A DNA stretch of 64,000 bases. Origin: Streptomyces sp. cf386. GTDB lineage: Bacteria > Actinomycetota > Actinomycetes > Streptomycetales > Streptomycetaceae. The stretch lies in assembly GCF_900103585.1 (NCBI RefSeq), contig NZ_FNHV01000020.1, positions 62,001 to 126,000 on the forward strand. The letters are read 5' to 3'. This document shows positions 8,793 through 16,643 of the stretch, piece after piece. Numbering within the stretch: the stretch's first letter is position 1; every line of letters begins with the position of its first letter. Position numbers and translations under genes: made by a program. Below the pieces are notes generated by a model, which worked only from the letters and a program-made list of their open reading frames with translations, made no database searches and was not told where the DNA came from.

Positions 8793-9956
8793 TCACACCC
8801 CCGCGTCCACCTCCACCCACGCGCCGCTCTGCGCCGACCGCACCATCGCGTCCAGTACGGCGGCGCTGCGCACGGCGTCCTGGAGGGTGGCCCCGTGCGG
8901 GACGCCCTCGGCGATCGAGCGCAGGAAGCGGTGGGCCTCGATGACCTTGAGGTCGTCGTAGCCCATGGCGTTCGCCGCGCCCGGCTGGAAGGCACCGAAC
9001 TCGCCGTCGCCGGGGCCGACGTAGACCGTGCTGACGGGCTGGTCCTGGTAGCTGGTGCCGCGGCTGACGCCGAGTTCGTTCATACGGCGGAAGTCCCAGA
9101 AGACGGCGCCCTTGGTGCCGTGCACCTCGAAGCCGTAGTTGTTCTGCTCGCCGACCGAGACCCGGCAGGCCTCCAGGACACCGCGGGCGCCCGAGGCGAA
9201 GCGCAGCAGGCAGTTGACGTAGTCCTCGTTCTCGACCGGGCCGAGTTCGCCGCCGGTGGCCAGGCTGTGGCCGGCGGTGGCGCCGGTGGGGCGGGCACGC
9301 TCGGGGATGAAGACGGCCGTGTCGGCGGTCAGGGAGGTGATGTCGCCGAGCAGGTACCGGGCCAGGTCGGCGCCGTGGGACGCGAGGTCGCCCAGTACGC
9401 CGCTGCCGCCGCGCTCCTTCTCGTAGCGCCAGGTCAGGGCGCCGTCGGGGTGGGCGGCGTAGTCGCTGAAGAGGCGGACGCGGACGTGGGTGACGGTGCC
9501 GATCTCACCGGAGGCGATCAGCTCGCGGGCGGCCTCGACGGCGGGCGCGTTGCGGTAGTTGAAGCCGACCGCGCCCTGGACGCCGGCCTTGGCGACGGCG
9601 TCGGCGACCGCCCGGGCGTCGCCGGCCGTCAGGCCCACCGGCTTCTCGATCCAGATGTGCTTGCCGGCCTCGGCCATCGCGACGCCGATCTCGCGGTGCA
9701 GGAAGTTCGGGGCGGTGATGGAGACGGCCTGCACGCGCGGGTCGGCGGCGACCGCACGCCAGTCACGGGTGGTGGCATCGAACCCGAACTGCGCGGCGGC
9801 CTCCTCGGCCCGGCCCGGCACCTCCTCGGCGACCGTCACCAGCCGCGGACGCAGGGGCAGGTGCGGGAAGTGGTGCGGGAGGCGGGCGTACGCCTGGGTG
9901 TGCACCCGGCCCATCCAGCCGAACCCGACGACGGCGACACCGAGCGAATCCACCAT
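8793..9956 (-). CDS. Gfo/Idh/MocA-family oxidoreductase
   Basis: A 387-residue NAD(P)-dependent dehydrogenase with Rossmann motif VVGFGWMGRVHTQAY, the EKP motif in WIEKPVGLT and GFNYRNAP. The start at 9956 puts the beta-strand at residue 6; a start further upstream would lie inside the operator region. It stands alone, convergent with the TMEM175-like gene and divergent from a LacI regulator, so it is the likely sole target of that regulator. Confidence 0.83.
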   Translation of the reverse strand: MVDSLGVAVVGFGWMGRVHTQAYARLPHHFPHLPLRPRLVTVAEEVPGRAEEAAAQFGFDATTRDWRAVAADPRVQAVSITAPNFLHREIGVAMAEAGKHIWIEKPVGLTAGDARAVADAVAKAGVQGAVGFNYRNAPAVEAARELIASGEIGTVTHVRVRLFSDYAAHPDGALTWRYEKERGGSGVLGDLASHGADLARYLLGDITSLTADTAVFIPERARPTGATAGHSLATGGELGPVENEDYVNCLLRFASGARGVLEACRVSVGEQNNYGFEVHGTKGAVFWDFRRMNELGVSRGTSYQDQPVSTVYVGPGDGEFGAFQPGAANAMGYDDLKVIEAHRFLRSIAEGVPHGATLQDAVRSAAVLDAMVRSAQSGAWVEVDAGV

Positions 9957-9969
9957 GACAGCCCCTCTT

Positions 9970-10064
9970 TGGACCGGTCCATTTCCTGTCCAGGCCACAC
10001 TGGAGGCCGTATCCGCTCGATGTCAACTCTTTGACAAGCCCCACAGGGCCATGGAACGGTCCAT
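9970..10064. promoter_or_regulatory. Operator cluster in divergent LacI/dehydrogenase promoter region
   Basis: Three dyads lie in 95 bases. TGGACCGGTCCA is a perfect palindrome at 9970-9981. TGTCAA-CTCT-TTGACA at 10021-10036 is a perfect inverted repeat whose right arm is also a consensus -35 hexamer for the plus strand. ATGGA-ACGG-TCCAT at 10051-10064 ends 3 bases before the regulator start and shares the GGA/TCC arms of the first site. The two GGA-TCC sites look like paired operators allowing looping and autoregulation. Confidence 0.55.
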
Positions 10065-10067
10065 CCC

Positions 10068-11081
10068 ATGAGACCGCCGACGATCCGCGACGTGGCCGAC
10101 CGGGCCGGCGTCTCCAAGTCGCTGGTCTCGCTGGTGCTGCGCGGCTCCGACCAGGTGCGCCCGGAGAAACGGGACGCCGTCCTGCGGGCCGTGCGCGAGC
10201 TCGGCTACCGGCCCAACACCGCCGCGCGCAGCCTCAGCGAGCGGCGCACCCGCACGGTGGGCGTCCTTCTGAACGACCTGCGCAATCCCTGGTTCGTCGA
10301 CATGCTCGACGGCCTCAACTCGCTGCTGCACGACAACGGCCTGCACATGCTGCTCGCCGACGCCCGCCTCAACCGCCGCAGCGGCCAGGACCCGGCGGGC
10401 CCACTGCTGGACCTGCGGGTCGACGGCCTGGTCGTGGTCGGCACGCTGCCCGACCCGGCCGCGCTCGGCACGGTGGTCGAGCGGATGCCGGTCGTGGTGG
10501 CCGCCGCCCGTGAGCCGGTACCGCCCGGCGTCGACGTCGTGGCGGGCGACGACGAGCGGGGCGCCCGCCTGGTCGCCGAGCACCTCATCGGCCTCGGGCA
10601 CCGGCGCATCGCGCACATCGCGGGCTACGGGGCGGTGGGCGAACTGCGCCGGCGGAGCTTCGAGGCGACGTTGCGGGAGCACGGCCTCGCGGACGAGGCG
10701 GTGGTCGAGGCCAGCGACATGACCGAGGAGGGCGGTTACCGCACCACCGTCCGGCTGCTCAGCCGCCCCGAGCGGCCCACGGCCGTCTTCGCCGTCAACG
10801 ACATCGCCGCCATCGGCGCGCTCTCCGCCGCTGAGGAGTTGGGGTTGCGCGTCCCGCGTGACCTGTCCGTCGTCGGCTACGACAACACGAGCATCGCCCG
10901 CCTGCGCCACGTGTGGCTCACCACGGTCGACAACACCAGCCACGAGGTCGGCCGCCGGGCGGCCCGCTGTCTGCTCGACCGGTTCGAGGGCGGCGGGGGA
11001 GCGGGCGAGGTCCATCTCGCGGTTCCGGCACTGGAGATCCGGGGAACGACGGCGGCTCCCGCGACCACCGATCTCATGTGA
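10068..11081 (+). CDS. LacI-family transcriptional regulator
   Basis: A 337-residue repressor. The HTH is IRDVADRAGVSKSLVSLVLR (residues 5-24), followed by a hinge helix ending RPNTAARSL and a PBP1-like ligand domain (VGVLLNDLRNPWF, VVGYDNT). The ATG at 10068 is the only start that fits the HTH. Divergent from a Gfo/Idh/MocA dehydrogenase and facing paired palindromes, it is probably a sugar-responsive local repressor. Confidence 0.87.
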   Translation: MRPPTIRDVADRAGVSKSLVSLVLRGSDQVRPEKRDAVLRAVRELGYRPNTAARSLSERRTRTVGVLLNDLRNPWFVDMLDGLNSLLHDNGLHMLLADARLNRRSGQDPAGPLLDLRVDGLVVVGTLPDPAALGTVVERMPVVVAAAREPVPPGVDVVAGDDERGARLVAEHLIGLGHRRIAHIAGYGAVGELRRRSFEATLREHGLADEAVVEASDMTEEGGYRTTVRLLSRPERPTAVFAVNDIAAIGALSAAEELGLRVPRDLSVVGYDNTSIARLRHVWLTTVDNTSHEVGRRAARCLLDRFEGGGGAGEVHLAVPALEIRGTTAAPATTDLM

Positions 11082-11197
11082 GGTACGCCACGTCCGGTTG
11101 ATGTCAGTCGGCTGTCCGGGAGAGGTCGGGCGCGTTCGCTTCGATGTGCCCCGGTGGGGCGGCCGCTCCACGGAACATCGGGCGAGGAGAGACGACC

Positions 11198-12079
11198 GTG
11201 AAGGACCGGGCGAAGACCGAGGAACTGCTCAGCACGTCGGATCTGCGGGTGAGTTCCGCGGCGACGACGTGGCGGCATGTGGAGGCCGAGTACGTCGACG
11301 TGGTCGACGACATCCTGGCGACACTGGCCCCCAGCGGACCGTACGCCTACACCATCAGCCCCAGCGTGGAGGAGGGCAAGGAACTCCCCACGCAGCGCAT
11401 CGTCACGACGTACGACGAGATCGCCGCCACCTATCGCAGCATGCACCGCTTCTCCGCGGTGGTGTCCATCCGTCCCGTCTTCGAACTGCACGCGTCCTGG
11501 TACAGCTTCGTCAGCGGGGTGGGGCGCGGACGGGCGAAGGCGACCGGTGAGGAGAGCGAACGTCCGGTCATCACGCTGTTCCCGACCATGGGCTCCGAGG
11601 GCATCACCGGGGAGCTCTTCTGGGGCCGGACCCAGCAGAGCGTCCTGCCGGGCGACGCGGCCGACGGGGTGCTGGCGAGCCGGTTCGCCGTGGCGGGGCT
11701 GCACGGGAGGCTTCTCGACGCGTACCGCGCCGGGGACGTCGACACGATCGTCGAGCTGGCGCACCCCGAGATCCAGACCGGGGTCCGGGACTATGTGGCG
11801 CACACCGGCACCCTGGTGGAACTGCACACCAAGGACGAGCTGCGCTCCCACCTCGAGGACTTCTACGCCTACTACACCGTCCGCGAGATCGAGGTCGTCG
11901 CCCAGCAGTTCGACGACTGGTTCTTCTTCCACGAGCTGCGCTGGACGGTCGAGGCCCGGCAGGGCGCGCAGGCGGGCGATGTCCTGCGCTATCACACCGC
12001 CGAGTACGCGGAGGTGTCCGGAACCGGGCTCGTGGTCGCGCACATCGGGCACGGCACGGACCAGCTGAAGATCGGCTGA
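11198..12079 (+). CDS. Hypothetical protein with C-terminal SnoaL/NTF2-like domain
   Basis: A 293-residue soluble protein that I do not recognise as a characterised enzyme. The GTG at 11198 is preferred because GAGGAGA sits just upstream; a start at 11144 would add 18 low-complexity residues. The C-terminal 120 residues (from HGRLLDAYRAGDVD) look like an NTF2/SnoaL fold with a WFFFHELRW strand. The N-terminal half has a WRHVEAEYVDVVDDIL helix and no motif I can name. No signal peptide or membrane segment is seen. It is probably monocistronic, with a strong hairpin following it. Confidence 0.55.
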   Translation: MKDRAKTEELLSTSDLRVSSAATTWRHVEAEYVDVVDDILATLAPSGPYAYTISPSVEEGKELPTQRIVTTYDEIAATYRSMHRFSAVVSIRPVFELHASWYSFVSGVGRGRAKATGEESERPVITLFPTMGSEGITGELFWGRTQQSVLPGDAADGVLASRFAVAGLHGRLLDAYRAGDVDTIVELAHPEIQTGVRDYVAHTGTLVELHTKDELRSHLEDFYAYYTVREIEVVAQQFDDWFFFHELRWTVEARQGAQAGDVLRYHTAEYAEVSGTGLVVAHIGHGTDQLKIG

Positions 12080-12095
12080 CGGCGACACGGTCACG

Positions 12096-12138
12096 AGCCG
12101 CTCGCTCCCTGCCGACCTGGCGGGGAGCGAGCGGCTTT
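12096..12138 (+). terminator. Intrinsic terminator hairpin
   Basis: A perfect 14-bp stem, AGCCGCTCGCTCCC pairing with GGGAGCGAGCGGCT, with a 13-base loop and ending in TTT. It lies 17 bases after the stop of the SnoaL-like gene. Confidence 0.75.
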
Positions 12139-12192
12139 CGCGTGGGTGAGGGGTATGCCCCCGTCCGCTCCTGCGGAGATTCAGCCGACAAA

Positions 12193-12210
12193 ATTGTTGA
12201 CAATTCTGTT
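12193..12210 (+). promoter_or_regulatory. Probable GntR operator upstream of the gallate-type regulator
   Basis: The 18-mer ATTGTTGACAATTCTGTT lies 44 bases before the GntR gene. Its core TTGTTGACAA fits the FadR/FCD-type consensus TnGTnnACnA. An almost identical 18-mer (16 of 18 identical) occurs at 16565-16582 before the MFS transporter gene, and I saw no third copy in the window. This suggests autoregulation and co-control of the two units. Confidence 0.65.
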
Positions 12211-12253
12211 TGGCTAGATTTACGTTCGACAGGCACTCACTCAGGGAGGGCAC

Positions 12254-12904
12254 ATGCCGAAAGAAGCCCGTCCGAGCACCGGGGAGCAGGCCAAGCAGCA
12301 CGCGCTCGCGCAGCTGCGGCAGGCGATCCTGCACGGCGAGATGGCACCGGCGCAGCGGCTGGTGGAGAACGAACTCGCCGAGCAGTTCGGTGTGACACGG
12401 GCCAGCATCCGCGCGGCACTCATCGACCTGGAGGCCCAGGGCCTGGTCGAGCGGATCCGCAACCGCGGTTCGCGGGTGCGGGTGGTGAGCGTGGAGGAAG
12501 CGGTCGCCATCACCGAGTGCCGCATGGTCCTGGAAGGGCTCTGCGCGGCCAAGGCAGCCGTCGCCGCCAGCGACGAGCAGCTGACCCGACTCGCGGATCT
12601 GGGCACGGCGATGACCAAGGCCGTGGCCGACGGCGAGCCGATGACGTACTCCGAGCTCAACCAGGAACTGCACGCCAGGATCCAGGAGTTCTCCGGCCAG
12701 CGTACGGCCCTGGAACTGCTGGAGCGGCTCAACGCACAACTGGTGCGCCACCGCTTCCAGTTGGCGCTGAGGCCGGGGCGTCCGCAGCACTCCCTGAACG
12801 AGCATCTGGCGATGATCGAGGCGATCAGGGCCAGGGACCCGCAGGCGGCCGAGGCGGCCGTCCGCGCCCACCTCACCAGCGTGATCGAGGCGCTGCGCGG
12901 CTGA
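12254..12904 (+). CDS. GntR-family (FCD subfamily) transcriptional regulator
   Basis: A 216-residue regulator with an N-terminal winged HTH (ENELAEQFGVTRASIRAALIDLE, residues about 37-59) and an all-helical FCD ligand domain. FCD regulators usually sense carboxylic acids, which fits an aromatic-acid pathway. It is first in an operon with galBCD and the dioxygenase and is preceded by the operator-like 18-mer it shares with the transporter gene. A repressor relieved by the aromatic acid or a pathway intermediate is the simplest model. Confidence 0.82.
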   Translation: MPKEARPSTGEQAKQHALAQLRQAILHGEMAPAQRLVENELAEQFGVTRASIRAALIDLEAQGLVERIRNRGSRVRVVSVEEAVAITECRMVLEGLCAAKAAVAASDEQLTRLADLGTAMTKAVADGEPMTYSELNQELHARIQEFSGQRTALELLERLNAQLVRHRFQLALRPGRPQHSLNEHLAMIEAIRARDPQAAEAAVRAHLTSVIEALRG

Positions 12905-12973
12905 GCCGTACGCGGCGCCGCGCGAGTGACCGTACGAGGCGGGCGCACACCTGTCACTCAAGGAGAACCAGCA

Positions 12974-13726
12974 ATGACGCACGCCAACGCGCCCGGCGTA
13001 CCACCACGCTCGACCCTCGTGATCACCGCGCACGCCGGGGACTTCGTGTGGCGGGCGGGCGGAGCCATCGCCCTGGCCGCCTCCCGGGGCGAGAAGGTCA
13101 CCATCGCCTGCCTGACCTTCGGCGAGCGCGGCGAGTCCGCCAAGGCCTGGCGCGAGGGGAAGAAGCTCGACGAGATCAAGGCGATACGCCGGGACGAGGC
13201 CGAGCGTGCCGCCGCCACCCTCGGCGCCGAGGTCCGCTTCTTCGACGCCGGCGACTACCCGCTGGTCGTCGGCGCCGAGCTGACCGACCGGCTCGTGGCG
13301 GTCTACCGCGAGACCCAGCCGGACGTCGTCCTCACCCACCCCACCGAGGACCCGTACAACGGCGACCACCCGGCGGCCAACCGGATGGGCCTCGAAGCCC
13401 GGATCCTCGCCCAGGCCATCGGCTACCCGGGCGCCGGCGACATCATCGGAGCCCCGCCGGTCTTCTACTTCGAGCCGCACCAGCCCGAGATGAGCGGCTT
13501 CAGGCCCGAGGTCCTGCTCGACATCACCGAGGTGTGGGAGACCAAGCGCAAGGCCATGGAGTGCCTCGGCGCCCAGCAGCACCTGTGGGACTACTACACC
13601 GACCTCGCGGTACGCCGCGGAGTCCAGCTCAAGCGCAACGCCGGACCCAACCTGGGGCTGGCCCACAAGACCATGGCCGAGGCGTTCATGCGCCCCTTCC
13701 CGCAGATCGCGAAGGAGCTGGCATGA
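12974..13726 (+). CDS. galB: 4-Oxalomesaconate hydratase (PIG-L/LmbE-type, GalB-like)
   Basis: A 250-residue PIG-L-superfamily zinc protein. The N-terminal AHAGDFVWRAGG and TFGERGESAKAWR motifs are those I associate with GalB-type 4-oxalomesaconate hydratase, which adds water to form 4-carboxy-4-hydroxy-2-oxoadipate. The metal site includes AHAGD and the HPTEDPYNGDH segment. AAGGAG at 12960-12965 fixes the ATG at 12974. The stop overlaps the next start by 4 bases, coupling it to the aldolase that consumes its product. Confidence 0.82.
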   Translation: MTHANAPGVPPRSTLVITAHAGDFVWRAGGAIALAASRGEKVTIACLTFGERGESAKAWREGKKLDEIKAIRRDEAERAAATLGAEVRFFDAGDYPLVVGAELTDRLVAVYRETQPDVVLTHPTEDPYNGDHPAANRMGLEARILAQAIGYPGAGDIIGAPPVFYFEPHQPEMSGFRPEVLLDITEVWETKRKAMECLGAQQHLWDYYTDLAVRRGVQLKRNAGPNLGLAHKTMAEAFMRPFPQIAKELA

Positions 13727-14433
13727 GCGGCGTGATCGTCACCGACCCGCCCAAGGCGGAGCTGAAGGACGTCGACGCGCTGGCCGGCTTCGGTGTGGCG
13801 ACGGTGAGCGAGGCGATGGGACGAACGGGCTTGCTGGGCCCGGGGATCCGCCCCATCCAACAAGGCGTACGAGTCGCGGGCACGGCCGTGACGGTGCTCG
13901 GCTGGCCCGGCGACAACCTCATGATCCACGCGGCCGTGGAGCAGTGCGGCGAGGGCGACCTCCTGGTCGTCACCACCACCTCACCGTGCATGGACGGACT
14001 GTTCGGCGAGCTGTTCGCGACCGCCCTGAAGCAGCGCGGGGTGCGCGGAGTCGTCCTCAATACGGGCATCCGCGACACCCAGGAGCTGCGGGAGTCGGGT
14101 TTCGCCGCCTGGTCCCGTGCGGTCTCCTCGCAAGGCACCGTCAAGGCCACCGGCGGCTCGGTCAACGTGCCGATCGCCATCGACGGCCAGGTGATCCGCC
14201 CCGGCGACGTGATCCTCGCCGACGACGACGGTGTCGTGGTCGTCCCCCGTGAGCGGGCCCGCGAGACGGTCGCGAAGTCCGAGGCACGCGAGGCCAAGGA
14301 GGCCGCCACCCGCGCCGCGTTCCTCGACGGCCAACTCGGCCTGGACCGCTATGGGTTGCGGGAGACGCTGGTGCGGCTCGGTGTGACCTACAAGTCCTAC
14401 GACGACTATGTGCGCGAGGAGGCCGGGTCGTGA
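13723..14433 (+). CDS. galC: 4-Carboxy-4-hydroxy-2-oxoadipate aldolase (RraA-like, GalC-like)
   Basis: A 236-residue RraA-like class II aldolase that splits 4-carboxy-4-hydroxy-2-oxoadipate to pyruvate and oxaloacetate; the family also decarboxylates oxaloacetate. Motifs include FGVATVSEAMGR, NTGIRDTQELRE with the catalytic Arg-Asp region, and the ADDDGVVVVP metal-binding end. It overlaps galB and galD by 4 bases each, so the last three pathway steps are translated from coupled genes. Confidence 0.82.
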   Translation: MSGVIVTDPPKAELKDVDALAGFGVATVSEAMGRTGLLGPGIRPIQQGVRVAGTAVTVLGWPGDNLMIHAAVEQCGEGDLLVVTTTSPCMDGLFGELFATALKQRGVRGVVLNTGIRDTQELRESGFAAWSRAVSSQGTVKATGGSVNVPIAIDGQVIRPGDVILADDDGVVVVPRERARETVAKSEAREAKEAATRAAFLDGQLGLDRYGLRETLVRLGVTYKSYDDYVREEAGS

Positions 14434-15539
14434 CGCGGCCCGCGGAGCTCCGCTGCATGCTGATGCGCGGCGGCACCTCCAAGGGCGCCTACTTCCTCGC
14501 CGAGGACCTCCCCGCCGAACCGGTCCTGCGCGACGACCTGTTGCTGCGCGTGATGGGCAGCCCCGACGAACGGCAGATCGACGGCCTGGGCGGCGCCCAC
14601 CCGCTCACCAGCAAGGTCGCGGTGGTCTCGGCCTCGTCGGACCCGAAAGCCGATGTCGACTACCTCTTTCTTCAAGTGGCGGTCGGTGCAGGCGAAGTGA
14701 GTGACCGTCAGAACTGCGGCAACATCCTCGCGGGCGTGGGACCCTTCGCCGTCGAACGCGGCCTCGTCCCGGCGGGGGAGGAGCGGACCTCCGTACGCAT
14801 CCGCATGGTCAACACCGGTGACTTCGCCACGGCGACCTTCCCGACCCCGGACGGCCGCGTCGACTACACCGGGCACGCCGAGATCTCGGGCGTGCCCGGC
14901 ACGGCGGCTCCGGTGGTGATCGAGTTCCCGGCCGGTGCGGGGAAGTTGCTGCCCACCGGCAACCCACGGGACGTGATCGACGGTATCGCGGTGACCTGCG
15001 TGGACAACGGCATGCCGACCGTACTGATCGCCGCGACCTCCCTGCGGATCACTGGCCATGAGACCCCGAGGGACCTGGAGGAGGACCGTGCGCTCGCCGA
15101 CCGTCTCCGCGAAATCCGGCTGGCGGCAGGCCGGTTGATGGGCCTGGGCGATGTGTCGGACACGACGGTCCCGAAGCTCACCCTCCTCGCCCCGCCCCGG
15201 AACGGCGGCGCGGTCACCACCCGCACCTTCATCCCGGTCCGCTGCCACACGTCGATCGGCGTGCTCGGCGCGGCGAGCGTCGCCGCCGGACTGCGCATCA
15301 AGGGCGGAGTCGGTGCGGAACTCGCCCAGCTGCCCGTCCGGGGCGACCGGATCCGCATCGAACACCCCACGGGATTCATGGACATCGAAAGCAGCCTCAC
15401 CACCACCCCCGACGGCCCTCCCGCAGCCCACCGCACCGCCGTCGTCCGCACGGCCCGCAAGATCTTCGACGGCACCGTCTTCCCCCGGCCCGCCGAGCCG
15501 GCCCCACTCCCCGCACAACTCCCCGGAGGCCCCCGATGA
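14430..15539 (+). CDS. galD: 4-Oxalomesaconate tautomerase (PrpF family, GalD-like)
   Basis: A 369-residue PrpF/DAP-epimerase-fold isomerase. The N-terminal MLMRGGTSKGAYF motif is typical of PrpF and GalD and contains the conserved Lys. Its role would be to convert the keto form of 4-oxalomesaconate to the enol form used by the hydratase. GTG start at 14430 overlaps the galC stop; the stop overlaps the dioxygenase ATG. Methylaconitate isomerase is the main alternative, but the neighbours are gallate-type genes and not a 2-methylcitrate cluster. Confidence 0.8.
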   Translation: MTRPAELRCMLMRGGTSKGAYFLAEDLPAEPVLRDDLLLRVMGSPDERQIDGLGGAHPLTSKVAVVSASSDPKADVDYLFLQVAVGAGEVSDRQNCGNILAGVGPFAVERGLVPAGEERTSVRIRMVNTGDFATATFPTPDGRVDYTGHAEISGVPGTAAPVVIEFPAGAGKLLPTGNPRDVIDGIAVTCVDNGMPTVLIAATSLRITGHETPRDLEEDRALADRLREIRLAAGRLMGLGDVSDTTVPKLTLLAPPRNGGAVTTRTFIPVRCHTSIGVLGAASVAAGLRIKGGVGAELAQLPVRGDRIRIEHPTGFMDIESSLTTTPDGPPAAHRTAVVRTARKIFDGTVFPRPAEPAPLPAQLPGGPR

Positions 15540-16486
15540 CCCCGCCGCTCGGCGACATCGCCCACATCGGCCACGCCCAGCTGTTCACCCCGGACCTGGA
15601 CGCCAGCGTCGCCTTCTTCACCGACTATCTCGGGCTCACCGTCAACGGCCAAGAAGGCGACACCGTCTACCTGCGGACCTTCGACGACTACGAGCACCAC
15701 AGCCTGGTGCTCACCGCCCGCGACCGACCGGGCCTCGGCAGGCTCGCCCTGCGCACCTCCAGCGAGGAGGCGCTTCACCGCCGTATCAAGGCCGTCGAGG
15801 CGGCGGGCGGCTCCGGCAAGTGGGTCGAGGACGAGCCCGGCATCGGCGAGCTGTACCTCACCACCGACCCCGACGGGCACGAGCACGCCCTGTACTGGGA
15901 GAGCGAGTACTACCAGGCACCGGACCACCTCCGGCCGGCGCTGAAGAACCAGCCGCAGGCCAAGCCCGACCGGGGCGTGGGAGTGCGGCGCCTGGACCAC
16001 GTCAACTTCCTCGCCGCCGACGTGCTCGCCAACGCGGAGTTCCAGGAGGGGGTGCTGGGAGCCCGGCCCACCGAGCAGATCCAGCTGAACTCCGGGAAGA
16101 TCGCGGCCCGTTGGCTGACCTTCACCGACAAGTCGTACGACGTCGTCTACACCTCGGACTGGACCGGCTCCACCGGCCGGCTGCACCACATCGCCTTCGC
16201 GACGGACACCCGCGAGGACATCCTGCGCGCCGCCGACCTGGCCGTCGACACCGGCGTGTTCATCGAGACGGGCCCGCACAAGCACGCCATCCAGCAGACG
16301 TTCTTCCTGTACGTCTACGAGCCCGGCGGCCATCGCATCGAGCTGTGCAACCCGCTCACGCGCCTCGTGCTGGCCCCGGACTGGCCGCTGATCACCTGGA
16401 CCGAGGCCGAACGGGCCAAGGGGCAGGCGTGGGGCCTGAAGACGATCGAGTCCTTCCACACGCACGGAACACCGCCGGTCGCCTGA
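15536..16486 (+). CDS. Type I (VOC) extradiol ring-cleavage dioxygenase
   Basis: A 316-residue two-domain vicinal-oxygen-chelate protein of the catechol 2,3-dioxygenase type. The expected metal ligands are His in RRLDHVNFL, His in GRLHHIAFAT and Glu in HRIELCNP, and a family Tyr lies in LYVYEPGG. It is coupled to galD by a 4-base overlap, so it should feed the lower pathway. Known gallate and protocatechuate 4,5-dioxygenases belong to the unrelated LigB class, which makes this enzyme the unusual member. Its substrate should give 4-oxalomesaconate directly, so gallate is my best inference. Confidence 0.8.
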   Translation: MTPPLGDIAHIGHAQLFTPDLDASVAFFTDYLGLTVNGQEGDTVYLRTFDDYEHHSLVLTARDRPGLGRLALRTSSEEALHRRIKAVEAAGGSGKWVEDEPGIGELYLTTDPDGHEHALYWESEYYQAPDHLRPALKNQPQAKPDRGVGVRRLDHVNFLAADVLANAEFQEGVLGARPTEQIQLNSGKIAARWLTFTDKSYDVVYTSDWTGSTGRLHHIAFATDTREDILRAADLAVDTGVFIETGPHKHAIQQTFFLYVYEPGGHRIELCNPLTRLVLAPDWPLITWTEAERAKGQAWGLKTIESFHTHGTPPVA

Positions 16487-16564
16487 CGCGCCCCGCCCCC
16501 ACCTTCCGGACGCCCGGAGAAGGCCATCCCTGGACCGCCCTGGACTCCTTGGATTGTCGCTGAG

Positions 16565-16582
16565 ATTGTTGACAAAACTGTT
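16565..16582 (+). promoter_or_regulatory. Second copy of the GntR operator, upstream of MFS transporter
   Basis: ATTGTTGACAAAACTGTT matches the element at 12193-12210 at 16 of 18 positions, with the TTGTTGACAA core intact. It sits 61 bases before the transporter start and gives the gene its own regulated promoter, separate from the upstream operon. Confidence 0.65.
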
Positions 16583-16643
16583 GACGAGATCAGGGATGGG
16601 CTCCTTAGCGTCTGGCGCACAAACGCACGAGAGGAAAACGAAG

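Noticed and set aside
14430..15539. 2-Methylaconitate isomerase (PrpF) of the methylcitrate cycle
   Set aside because: No methylcitrate synthase or aconitase gene is adjacent, while GalB and GalC are translationally coupled to it.
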